From assembly GCA_900766655.1 (NCBI GenBank), contig CAAFWE010000270.1:1-5063 (forward strand): DNA of 5,063 nucleotides. Reading direction: 5' to 3'. Both the position numbers and the translations under genes were made by a program. Below are positions 1-4,994 of the stretch, piece by piece (the stretch's first letter is position 1; each line of letters begins with the position of its first letter). This DNA is from an uncultured Alistipes sp. GTDB lineage: Bacteria; Bacteroidota; Bacteroidia; Bacteroidales; Rikenellaceae. Below the pieces are notes generated by a model. The model saw nothing but the letters and a program-made list of their open reading frames with translations, was not told the DNA's origin and made no database searches.

Positions 1-457
1 CGGGATGAACGAGCCACGACACCGTCTTACGCAACCCCTTCGAGCGGAACAGAGCATTCATCACACGAAGCACAGGTTTGCCCTTGGTGTTGAGGTTATC
101 TCCGTGTGCCACAAAGAGTTGCTTACCCGCAACAGTGAAGGTTTGAGGCGTGGTATAGAGTTCGACACCGCACTCCTCGGTGAGGTAGTTGCCAACCCAC
201 ATATCGTGGTTGCCCGTAAGCATCACCACACGCACACCCTTGTCGCTGAGTTCGGCCAATCGTCCCAGCACACGCACAAAGCCCTTCGGTACAGCCCTCT
301 TGTACTCGAACCAGAAGTCGAAGATGTCGCCCACCAAAAAGAGCGACTCGCCATCCTGCTCCACCTGCTTGAGGAAGTTGAGAAAATCACGCTCGACACG
401 CCTCTGCGTAGCCACATCGCCCGAGCCGAGGTGTATGTCCGACACGAAATAGTGCAT
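1..457 (-). CDS. lpxH: UDP-2,3-diacylglucosamine diphosphatase LpxH (partial, C-terminus beyond window)
   Basis: LpxH is a peripheral inner-membrane metallophosphoesterase that cleaves UDP-2,3-diacylglucosamine to lipid X and UMP, a cytoplasmic-side step of lipid A synthesis. The visible 152 residues begin MHYFVSDIHLG and show the family's metal-binding motifs in order: SDIHLG (D7, H9), GDIFDFWF (D44), GNHD (N83) and HGD (H118). A WLVHP stretch at 148-152 fits the segment before the catalytic HxH region, which should lie off the left edge; a full protein would be about 250 residues. E. coli LpxH has GNRD where this protein has GNHD; from memory, GNHD is normal for the Bacteroidota branch. The reading frame is open to the edge with no frameshift. 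The start at 455-457 leaves 8 bases to the stop of the upstream lipoprotein gene, so it is probably translated from the same mRNA. Another calcineurin-like phosphoesterase is the only real alternative. Confidence 0.9.
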   Translation of the reverse strand, partial: MHYFVSDIHLGSGDVATQRRVERDFLNFLKQVEQDGESLFLVGDIFDFWFEYKRAVPKGFVRVLGRLAELSDKGVRVVMLTGNHDMWVGNYLTEECGVELYTTPQTFTVAGKQLFVAHGDNLNTKGKPVLRVMNALFRSKGLRKTVSWLVHP

Positions 458-465
458 AGCGACAG

Positions 466-1611
466 TTATTTAAGTAGTGAGGAGAGTTTACGACGCAGAG
501 CATCGCTGTAGAGATCCTTTGCAATGATTCGCCCCTCGCCATCGACAAGGAAGTTGCTCGGCAACTTGCGAACATTGTAGGAGCGCAAGAGTAGCGAACG
601 CTCGCCAGCGTAGTCGCACACCGAAATCCAAGGCAGTTTCTGCTCCTGCACCGCAGTCACCCACGCCACCTTCGAGGTGTCGGCCGAGACCTGATAGACC
701 TCGAAACCACTCGACGAGAACTCGGCATATATCTCCTTTAACTCGGCATTCAAGGCGTTGCTATTGCCCAGCTCTGCCGACCAGAAGTCGATTAGGACAT
801 ACTTGCCCTCCAACGAGGAGAGTCTATGCTCCTTGCCATACATATCCTTGGCGTTGAGGTCGGGGCAGTTACGCACCTCGATAGAGTTCAAGAGCGAGAT
901 GCGAGCCTCCATACGGGCGATATCGTTGCTCAGAGTGAGCATAAACGGAGATGCAGGATAGCGTTGCGAAACAGCATCCGAGACGGTGCGATAGTATATC
1001 AAATCGCTCTCCGCGCTCGAGAGGTAGCTATCGCCTGGCAGACGCTGATAGAGTGCATAGACCGAGGCGAGATACTCCTTGTTCTCGACGATGAAAGATA
1101 TCTGATTGCGCTTGATGGCGTTGTAGGTTGTGGTGTAACGCTGTGCCAAGCGAGCCTTGCTCTCGTCGTCACGCGCTGTGTAGTACTCCTGCTCAATCTT
1201 CTTCAGCTCGAGCTGTCCTGCGTAGAACTCCTTGGTGAATCTGTGCAGAAGTTGCGATTCGTGAGAGCCACTCACCGTATAGTTTGCCAAAGCATTGCCC
1301 AGGGCGTTCACCTCGACACGCTCACCACGCGAGAGGAGAAGCGGAATGCGGTTACCGCCATAAATCAGATTGTAGAGCCTTGGCGTATGCTCCGCCTTGT
1401 CGATGCGGAAGAGGTATGCGCCATTGCTGTCGAGCTCGACCGAGTCGACGATGCTCTGTCCCGTAGCGGTGCTCTTCTCGAGGTAGACCTGTTTGAAGTT
1501 GAGTCCCACCAAGCGTCCCGAAACGACAATATCGTTGCTGGTGCAAGCGACCATTGCCACAGCCAGGGCTACTGCTACCGATATATTCAAAAAGAATCTC
1601 TTCATAACCAT
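466..1611 (-). CDS. DUF4369 / thioredoxin-fold lipoprotein lacking the CxxC active site
   Basis: The 381-residue product starts with a lipoprotein signal: basic MVMKR, a hydrophobic stretch to residue 22, then C23 (MVAC, a relaxed lipobox). Residues about 28-115 resemble the beta-rich DUF4369 domain (VVSGRLVG, VYLEK). Residues 116-245 are mostly helical and charged. Residues 247-381 form a TlpA/AhpC-like thioredoxin fold, with LEGKYVLIDFW, the cis-proline loop LPSNFLVDGEGRI (P351) and a C-terminal helix. In active relatives FW is followed by a WCxxC motif; here residues 276-285 read FWSAELGNSN, so both redox cysteines are gone. The only cysteines are C23, C249 and C332. It is therefore probably not a thiol oxidoreductase, and a binding or scaffold role in the periplasm is inference. 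Translation may start at M1 or at M3 (MKRFF), six bases later. It sits 30 bases after the DUF4290 gene and 8 before lpxH, so it is likely co-transcribed. Confidence 0.85.
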   Translation of the reverse strand: MVMKRFFLNISVAVALAVAMVACTSNDIVVSGRLVGLNFKQVYLEKSTATGQSIVDSVELDSNGAYLFRIDKAEHTPRLYNLIYGGNRIPLLLSRGERVEVNALGNALANYTVSGSHESQLLHRFTKEFYAGQLELKKIEQEYYTARDDESKARLAQRYTTTYNAIKRNQISFIVENKEYLASVYALYQRLPGDSYLSSAESDLIYYRTVSDAVSQRYPASPFMLTLSNDIARMEARISLLNSIEVRNCPDLNAKDMYGKEHRLSSLEGKYVLIDFWSAELGNSNALNAELKEIYAEFSSSGFEVYQVSADTSKVAWVTAVQEQKLPWISVCDYAGERSLLLRSYNVRKLPSNFLVDGEGRIIAKDLYSDALRRKLSSLLK

Positions 1612-1641
1612 CTATTTAAGTTTTTCCAACACTATAACGCG

Positions 1642-2298
1642 CTACTGCTTTGCGCTATTGTGTCGCTGACCATTTTTGCGTGCTACCCTCTGCTGACGCT
1701 GTTGGCGTTGTTGATGCTTGGCATTCTTATAGTGCGAAATGGCGGTTTTGTGGTCCGATTCGGCTTTTCGGAGGCACTCTTCGTCAACTTTTATAACACC
1801 ATCGGACAGAAGTTGTATGTCATTTAGCAACACCTCGACATTGGTGTGTTCGTTGTTGTACTCGGCACTGCGGGCACGCATATAGCGGGCGATGTTGCCC
1901 AGCTCGGTAGAGGTGTCGCCTCGCCCATCGGCAGCCACTCGACGCAGCATACGCACGATATTCTTACCATAGTGTTTGTGCGAGATATAGCTCTGTGGAT
2001 ATGGCAGACGCTCGGGTTTAACCTGCAAATCCTCGCGCTTGGGGAGCGCATACGGGCTATCTACATCGAGGCGGAAGTCCGACATTATGAAGAGGTGGTC
2101 CCACAACTTGTGGGCTGAATCGGCACTATCGCGCAGATGAGGGTTGAGGTTACCCATCACCGCAATCACAGCCTTGGCCTGGCGAGTGCGCTCATCGCGA
2201 TTCTCAATCTTGAGCAACGAGTCGACCATCTCCTGAATATGACGACCATACTCGGGAATCAACAACGGACGGCGTAAGTAGTTGTAGTTCTTGTACAT
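1642..2298 (-). CDS. DUF4290 family protein
   Basis: The 218-residue soluble protein matches the Bacteroidota-specific DUF4290 family of unknown function. Recognisable family stretches are LLIPEYGRHIQEMVD (12-26), AVIAVMGNLNPHLRD (43-57), HKLWDHLFIMSDFRLD (63-78) and SPYALPKRE (81-89). There is no signal peptide or membrane segment, so it should be cytoplasmic. After about residue 185 the conserved domain gives way to a basic, low-complexity tail containing three QQR triplets (197-205) and ending in NSAKQ. The tail looks disordered and could bind nucleic acid, but that is inference. The start is well fixed: an in-frame TAA lies one codon upstream of the ATG. It is the first gene of the minus-strand group and faces the divergent sigma-54 activator gene. 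From memory, DUF4290 genes often sit beside murA in this phylum; no murA is present here. Confidence 0.88.
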   Translation of the reverse strand: MYKNYNYLRRPLLIPEYGRHIQEMVDSLLKIENRDERTRQAKAVIAVMGNLNPHLRDSADSAHKLWDHLFIMSDFRLDVDSPYALPKREDLQVKPERLPYPQSYISHKHYGKNIVRMLRRVAADGRGDTSTELGNIARYMRARSAEYNNEHTNVEVLLNDIQLLSDGVIKVDEECLRKAESDHKTAISHYKNAKHQQRQQRQQRVARKNGQRHNSAKQ

Positions 2299-2342
2299 AA
2301 ATTATCATTTAACGAAACGGACCATTGGCAGAGAGGCGCACC

Positions 2343-2361
2343 CCTTCGGAGGAAGGTTTTT
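2343..2361 (+). terminator. Small hairpin followed by a T-run (weak terminator-like)
   Basis: CCTTC (2343-2347) can pair with GAAGG (2352-2356) around a GGAG loop and is followed by five T (2357-2361). It has the form of a weak plus-strand intrinsic terminator, but no plus-strand gene lies immediately upstream in the window. It directly precedes the left arm of the hexamer array, as the CTGCT hairpins do in the downstream repeat units, so it may be part of the repeat. Confidence 0.35.
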
Positions 2362-2446
2362 AACATTTAACATTTTTAACAATTTAACACGCCTGTTAAA
2401 ATGTTAAAACTGTTAAAACCGTTAAAACTGTTAAAAGTGTTAAAAA
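2357..2446. repeat. Palindromic TTAACA/TGTTAA hexamer array, upstream copy
   Basis: The left arm carries TTAACA at 2360, 2367, 2376 and 2384. The right arm carries TGTTAA at 2394, 2402, 2411, 2429 and 2438, plus a CGTTAA at 2420, mostly at 9-base spacing. The centre is a perfect hairpin core, TTTAACA-CGCC-TGTTAAA (2383-2400). The same layout, with a GGGG or GGGGT turn, occurs three times downstream of the activator gene. TTCTGC follows at 2449-2454, matching the start of the downstream units. The function is unknown: it could be a protein-binding array, an RNA/DNA hairpin or a dispersed intergenic repeat. Confidence 0.8.
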
Positions 2447-2566
2447 GGTTCTGCCCCAAAAAGGCTAAACCGCACTCCACAAGGTCGCTCGCCATAGCTC
2501 ATTTGGGCGTAGCAACCGCCCCTCACAACTGCCTCGACACCATTATGCAGTATCGAGCAAAAGAGG

Positions 2567-2574
2567 TACCTTTG
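2567..2574 (+). promoter_or_regulatory. Putative Bacteroidota -7 promoter box for the sigma-54 activator gene
   Basis: TACCTTTG matches the TAnnTTTG -7 consensus of the phylum's primary sigma factor exactly. No good TTTG -33 box is seen 19-21 bases upstream. Transcription would start near 2580-2583, leaving a leader of about 40 bases before the ATG at 2623. That supports 2623 as the true start over the open-frame ATG at 2401. Confidence 0.5.
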
Positions 2575-2622
2575 GTCCACATTTCAGATTGCAAAAATAG
2601 TACTTTTTTAGAGAATATCAAA

Positions 2623-3762
2623 ATGGCAAAAGTTTTAATTCTGGAACAATCAAAAAGTGTGCGCAACAACCTGCGCGAGAGATTAGAGTTCGAGGGTTTC
2701 TCGACCGAGGGTGCCGAGACCACTTCGTTGGCACGCACGATGTGCGAGAAGATACCCTTCGACCTCATCTTGGCCGACAATCCCGAGGGGCTTGCCGAGA
2801 CTAATCTACCTTTTATAGTTCTCTCACGCGAGAACGATATAGATGCCGCAGTGAAGGCTGTGCGTCACGGTGCAGTCGACTTCATAACTAAACCTATAGA
2901 TATGAATAGACTACTGCACTCTATACGCAAAAACATCGCTTCATCTACAGAAAGTAGCGTCGCCACACCAGCCAAGAAGGTGCGTCAACGAGCCTCGCTA
3001 CCAGAGCGTTGCACTATCGAGCCTATAGTAGGCTGCTCGGAGCAGATAGTGCGTCTGCGCAACCTTGTCGAAAGGGTTGCAGCAAGCGAAGCGAGGGTAC
3101 TCATTACGGGCGAGAACGGAACGGGCAAGGAGCTGGTTGCCAAGTGGTTGCACTACAAGAGTAGGCGTGCCAACGCACCTTTCGTAGAGGTCAACTGCGC
3201 AGCCATTCCGTCGGAGCTTATCGAGAGCGAATTATTCGGTCACGAAAGGGGTGCCTTCACCTCGGCTATCAAACAGCGCAAGGGCAAGTTCGAGCAGGCC
3301 GACGGAGGCACTCTCTTTATGGATGAGATAGGCGATATGTCGCTCTCGGCACAAGCCAAGGTGCTACGCGCACTGCAAGAGCGTAAGATATCGAGGGTGG
3401 GTAGCGACAGAGATATCGATGTAGATGTGCGAGTGGTAGCCGCCACCAACAAGAATCTCGAGTACGAGATAAGCAAGGGTAACTTCCGCGAGGATCTCTA
3501 TCATCGCATAGGTGTTATCCTTGTGAAGGTGCCACCTTTGCGTGAGCGTAAGGGGGATGTGTCGATACTTGTCGACCACTTCCTACGGAGCATATGCAAA
3601 GAGTATAATATAACTACTAAAACTATTGAGGCAAAGGCACTTGCCGAGCTATCGCAGCGTCGCTGGACGGGCAACATCCGCGAGCTTCGCAATGTGGTCG
3701 AGAGGCTTGTGGTGTTGAGTGGCGAGAGCATCACATCGGAGGATGTGAAGGAGTTCTGCTGA
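2623..3762 (+). CDS. Sigma-54-dependent transcriptional activator with degenerate receiver and no HTH
   Basis: This 379-residue NtrC-type protein should use ATP to open RNA polymerase-sigma-54 promoter complexes. Residues 1-105 are a receiver-like domain: MAKVLILEQ, a likely phosphoacceptor D52 in DLILAD, S68 and K90 (FITKP). The usual Asp-Asp pair is E8-Q9, and D52 to S68 is 16 residues against 28 in NtrC, so the helix-3 region is shortened. Residues 107-130 are a linker. The AAA+ domain (about 132-365) is complete: Walker A GENGTGKE (163-170), GAFTSA sigma-54 contact loop (210-215, a variant of GAFTGA), Walker B GTLFMDEIGD (229-238), sensor I VVAATN, arginines in FREDLYHR (288-295) and sensor II GNIRELRN (350-357). 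It ends about 14 residues after the AAA+ domain, with no Fis-type helix-turn-helix. The 2623 start gives the normal receiver N-terminus and is preceded by a promoter box. It is bracketed by palindromic repeats, and no partner kinase gene is visible. Confidence 0.9.
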   Translation: MAKVLILEQSKSVRNNLRERLEFEGFSTEGAETTSLARTMCEKIPFDLILADNPEGLAETNLPFIVLSRENDIDAAVKAVRHGAVDFITKPIDMNRLLHSIRKNIASSTESSVATPAKKVRQRASLPERCTIEPIVGCSEQIVRLRNLVERVAASEARVLITGENGTGKELVAKWLHYKSRRANAPFVEVNCAAIPSELIESELFGHERGAFTSAIKQRKGKFEQADGGTLFMDEIGDMSLSAQAKVLRALQERKISRVGSDRDIDVDVRVVAATNKNLEYEISKGNFREDLYHRIGVILVKVPPLRERKGDVSILVDHFLRSICKEYNITTKTIEAKALAELSQRRWTGNIRELRNVVERLVVLSGESITSEDVKEFC

Positions 3763-3846
3763 TGTAGTTATTTTTAACATTTTAACAGTTTTAACAATTT
3801 AACGGGGTGTTAAAAGTGTTAAAAGTTAAAAGTAGACGCAGTAAGA
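3754..3846. repeat. Repeat unit 1 (overlaps the 3' end of the activator gene)
   Basis: The unit starts with TTCTGCT at 3754-3760, which forms the last Phe-Cys codons and the first base of the stop codon of the activator. The T-run is 3771-3775. TTAACA occurs at 3774, 3782 and 3791, with TTAACG at 3799. The turn GGGGT (3804-3808) closes TTTAAC/GTTAAA. TGTTAA follows at 3808 and 3817, then GTTAAAAGTAG. Unlike units 2 and 3, the CTGCT here is not followed by a pairing AGCAG. Confidence 0.75.
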
Positions 3847-3951
3847 TTCTGCTAAATGAGCAGATTTTTTAACTGTTTTAACAATTTAACAATTTAACAG
3901 GGGTGTTAAAAGTGTTAAAAGTGTTAAAAGTTAAAAGTAGCTGCGACGAAG
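3847..3951. repeat. Repeat unit 2
   Basis: The unit begins TTCTGCT with a terminator-like hairpin, then six T (3865-3870). TTAACT is at 3869 and TTAACA at 3878, 3886 and 3894. The core TTTAACA-GGGG-TGTTAAA spans 3893-3910. TGTTAA is at 3904, 3913 and 3922, an exact 9-base period, followed by GTTAAAAGTAG and a variable stretch to the next TTCTGCT. Confidence 0.8.
3848..3870 (+). terminator. Terminator-like hairpin in repeat unit 2
   Basis: TCTGCT (3848-3853) pairs with AGCAGA (3859-3864) around an AAATG loop and is followed by six T. The form is that of an intrinsic terminator on the plus strand, which would end the activator transcript about 100 bases after its stop. The stem has only three G-C pairs, so it may be weak. 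Confidence 0.5.
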
Positions 3952-4044
3952 TTCTGCTTGATAGCAGTTTTTTAACAGTCTTAACAATTTAACAATTTAA
4001 CAGGGGTGTTAAAAGTGTTAAAAGTGTTAATGTGTTAAAAAAAA
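3952..4044. repeat. Repeat unit 3
   Basis: The unit begins TTCTGCT with a CTGCT/AGCAG hairpin and six T (3968-3973). TTAACA is at 3972, 3981, 3989 and 3997. The core TTTAACA-GGGG-TGTTAAA spans 3996-4013. TGTTAA is at 4007, 4016, 4025 and 4033, ending in a run of eight A. No fourth TTCTGCT follows, so the array ends here. Confidence 0.8.
3954..3973 (+). terminator. Terminator-like hairpin in repeat unit 3
   Basis: CTGCT (3954-3958) pairs with AGCAG (3963-3967) around TGAT, directly followed by six T. It is the second copy of the same element as in unit 2. The paired bases are the same while the loop differs in sequence and length, which hints that the stem itself matters. It could act as a backup terminator before panC. 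Confidence 0.45.
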
Positions 4045-4059
4045 GTGGAGGCGGAGCCA

Positions 4060-4102
4060 TAGGGTAACGACGAAACCCTAACGAAAAAACTTAAAAAGTT
4101 TT
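4060..4102. other. Two short inverted repeats upstream of panC
   Basis: TAGGGT (4060-4065) pairs with ACCCTA (4075-4080) around nine bases. AAAACTT (4086-4092) pairs with AAGTTTT (4096-4102) around AAA. The first has no T-run after it on the plus strand. The second overlaps the likely -33 region of the panC promoter, so either could be an operator or chance. No known regulator site was recognised. Confidence 0.35.
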
Positions 4103-4130
4103 CGCTTTTCCGATTGATTTGCTATCTTTG
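4100..4130 (+). promoter_or_regulatory. Bacteroidota-type promoter for panCD
   Basis: TATCTTTG at 4123-4130 matches the TAnnTTTG -7 consensus exactly. TTTC at 4100-4103, 19 bases upstream, is a near match to the -33 TTTG box. Transcription would begin near 4136-4138, giving a leader of only about 20 bases before the panC ATG at 4156. It excludes the in-frame ATG at 4114, which would lie upstream of the transcript. Confidence 0.7.
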
Positions 4131-4155
4131 CGCCCACATAGATAACAACCCAACG

Positions 4156-4992
4156 ATGAAAGCAGTTTCAACAGTAAAGGCATTGCGCGAGGAACTCGCT
4201 GCGTGCCAAGGCAAAAAGATAGGTTTTGTCCCTACGATGGGAGCATTGCACGAGGGACATATCTCGCTCGTTGCGCGCGCTCGCAAGGAGTGTGATGTAG
4301 TGGTGGCAAGCGTATTTGTCAACCCAACGCAGTTCAACGACAAGAACGACCTCCGCAACTATCCTCGCACACCCGAGGCCGATGCCGCAATGTTGGCAGA
4401 GGCTGGTGTCGACTTGGTTCTCTTCCCATCGGTCGAGGAGATCTACCCCGAGCCTGATACTCGTCAGTTCGACTTCGGAGAGATTGACAAGGTGATGGAG
4501 GGTGCTACACGCCCAGGTCACTTCAATGGCGTGGCACAGGTGGTGAGTCGCCTCTTTGCTATCGTGGAGCCGACCTGCGCCTACTTCGGCGAGAAGGATT
4601 TTCAGCAGATTGCAGTCATTCGTGCTATGGTGGCACAACTCGGTCTCGAGGTGGAGATTATCGACTGCCCAATCATCCGCGACACCGATGGCTTGGCTCG
4701 CTCGTCGCGCAACCTTCTGCTCACCCCAGCTCATCGTGCCGCTGCACCCCACATCTACGAGGTACTCAGCGCAGCACAATCGAAGGTGGGCGAGATGACA
4801 CCAGCCGAGCTCACTGCGTGGGTTAAGGCCGAGGTGGAGAAGAATGAGTTTCTCAAGGTGATTTACTTTGCTGCGGTGGATGCACTCACAATGCAGACCG
4901 TAGAGGCTTGGAGCGACTCGGAGCGTGTGCAGGGTTGCATAGCAGTTCAAGCTGGAGAGATTAGATTGATAGATAACATTAAACTCAAATAG
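4156..4992 (+). CDS. panC: Pantothenate synthetase PanC
   Basis: PanC is a cytoplasmic ligase that joins pantoate and beta-alanine with ATP, via a pantoyl-adenylate, to make pantothenate for coenzyme A. The 278-residue product has the usual family length and all landmark motifs: PTMGALHEGH (26-35, with nucleotide-binding H32 and H35), SVFVNPTQF (52-60), the RPGHFNGVAQVVSRLF segment (119-134), FGEKDFQQ (144-151) and the KMSKS-like DGLARSSRN (178-186). The C-terminal domain (about 190-278) ends DNIKLK. I chose the ATG at 4156 because it gives the standard MKAVST-type N-terminus and lies about 20 bases after the predicted transcription start; the in-frame ATG at 4114 falls before the promoter box. 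panD follows after 2 bases, so the two are surely an operon. Nothing is broken or unusual in the coding sequence. Confidence 0.97.
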   Translation: MKAVSTVKALREELAACQGKKIGFVPTMGALHEGHISLVARARKECDVVVASVFVNPTQFNDKNDLRNYPRTPEADAAMLAEAGVDLVLFPSVEEIYPEPDTRQFDFGEIDKVMEGATRPGHFNGVAQVVSRLFAIVEPTCAYFGEKDFQQIAVIRAMVAQLGLEVEIIDCPIIRDTDGLARSSRNLLLTPAHRAAAPHIYEVLSAAQSKVGEMTPAELTAWVKAEVEKNEFLKVIYFAAVDALTMQTVEAWSDSERVQGCIAVQAGEIRLIDNIKLK

Positions 4993-4994
4993 CA

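Larger units (their letters stand above)
2299..2622. other. Divergent intergenic region between the DUF4290 gene and the sigma-54 activator gene
   Basis: These 324 bases hold a short hairpin plus T-run (2343-2361), an A/T-rich palindromic hexamer array (2357-2446), a GC hairpin GGGCG/CGCCC (2505-2509 with 2517-2521, no T-run) and a TAnnTTTG promoter box (2567-2574). The plus-strand frame of the activator stays open back to an ATG at 2401, but that stretch translates to a repetitive LK-rich peptide made by the 9-base repeats, followed by residues without family resemblance, so I do not treat it as coding. No clear promoter box for the minus-strand genes was found next to their start. Confidence 0.7.
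3754..4044. repeat. Three tandem palindromic hexamer-array units between the activator gene and panC
   Basis: Most of the 393-base gap between the activator and panC is three successive units, each starting at a TTCTGCT (3754, 3847, 3952), giving periods of 93 and 105 bases. Each unit contains TTCTGCT, 8-11 variable bases, five or six T, three or four TTAACA-type hexamers at 8-9 base steps, a GGGG turn, TGTTAAAAG repeats at 9-base steps, and then (units 1 and 2) AGTAG with a variable stretch. No ORF is convincing here. The rest of the gap, 4045-4155, holds two short inverted repeats and the panC promoter. Confidence 0.85.

Noticed and set aside
5..511. Long plus-strand open frame opposite lpxH
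   Set aside because: It is the antisense shadow of lpxH, whose metallophosphoesterase motifs are clear on the minus strand; the plus-strand translation shows no recognisable domain.
826..1827. 333-codon plus-strand open frame opposite the lipoprotein gene
   Set aside because: The minus strand encodes a signal peptide, a lipobox and a thioredoxin fold over the same stretch. The plus-strand frame runs across a gene boundary and has no family resemblance.
2325..2340. Possible sigma-54 promoter (TTGGCA followed by GCGC)
   Set aside because: The spacing between the GG and GC elements is 9 or 7 bases, not the required 10, and the surrounding consensus is poor.
2357..2446. Replication origin with DnaA boxes
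   Set aside because: The hexamers (TTAACA/TGTTAA) do not match the DnaA box TTATNCACA, and no origin-linked genes are nearby.
2401..2622. N-terminal extension of the activator frame back to an ATG at 2401
   Set aside because: The extension is produced by the 9-base TGTTAAAAC-type repeats (a repetitive Leu-Lys peptide) and then residues with no receiver-family resemblance. The normal receiver N-terminus starts at 2623, and a TACCTTTG promoter box lies inside the extension.
3754..4044. CRISPR array or insertion-sequence ends as an explanation for the repeats
   Set aside because: The units are palindromic throughout and nearly contiguous, without unique spacers of uniform length. There is no transposase gene or clear target-site duplication in the window.
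4114..4155. panC start at the upstream in-frame ATG (4114)
   Set aside because: The added 14 residues have no match to PanC N-termini, and they overlap the TATCTTTG promoter box at 4123-4130, so they would be upstream of the transcript.
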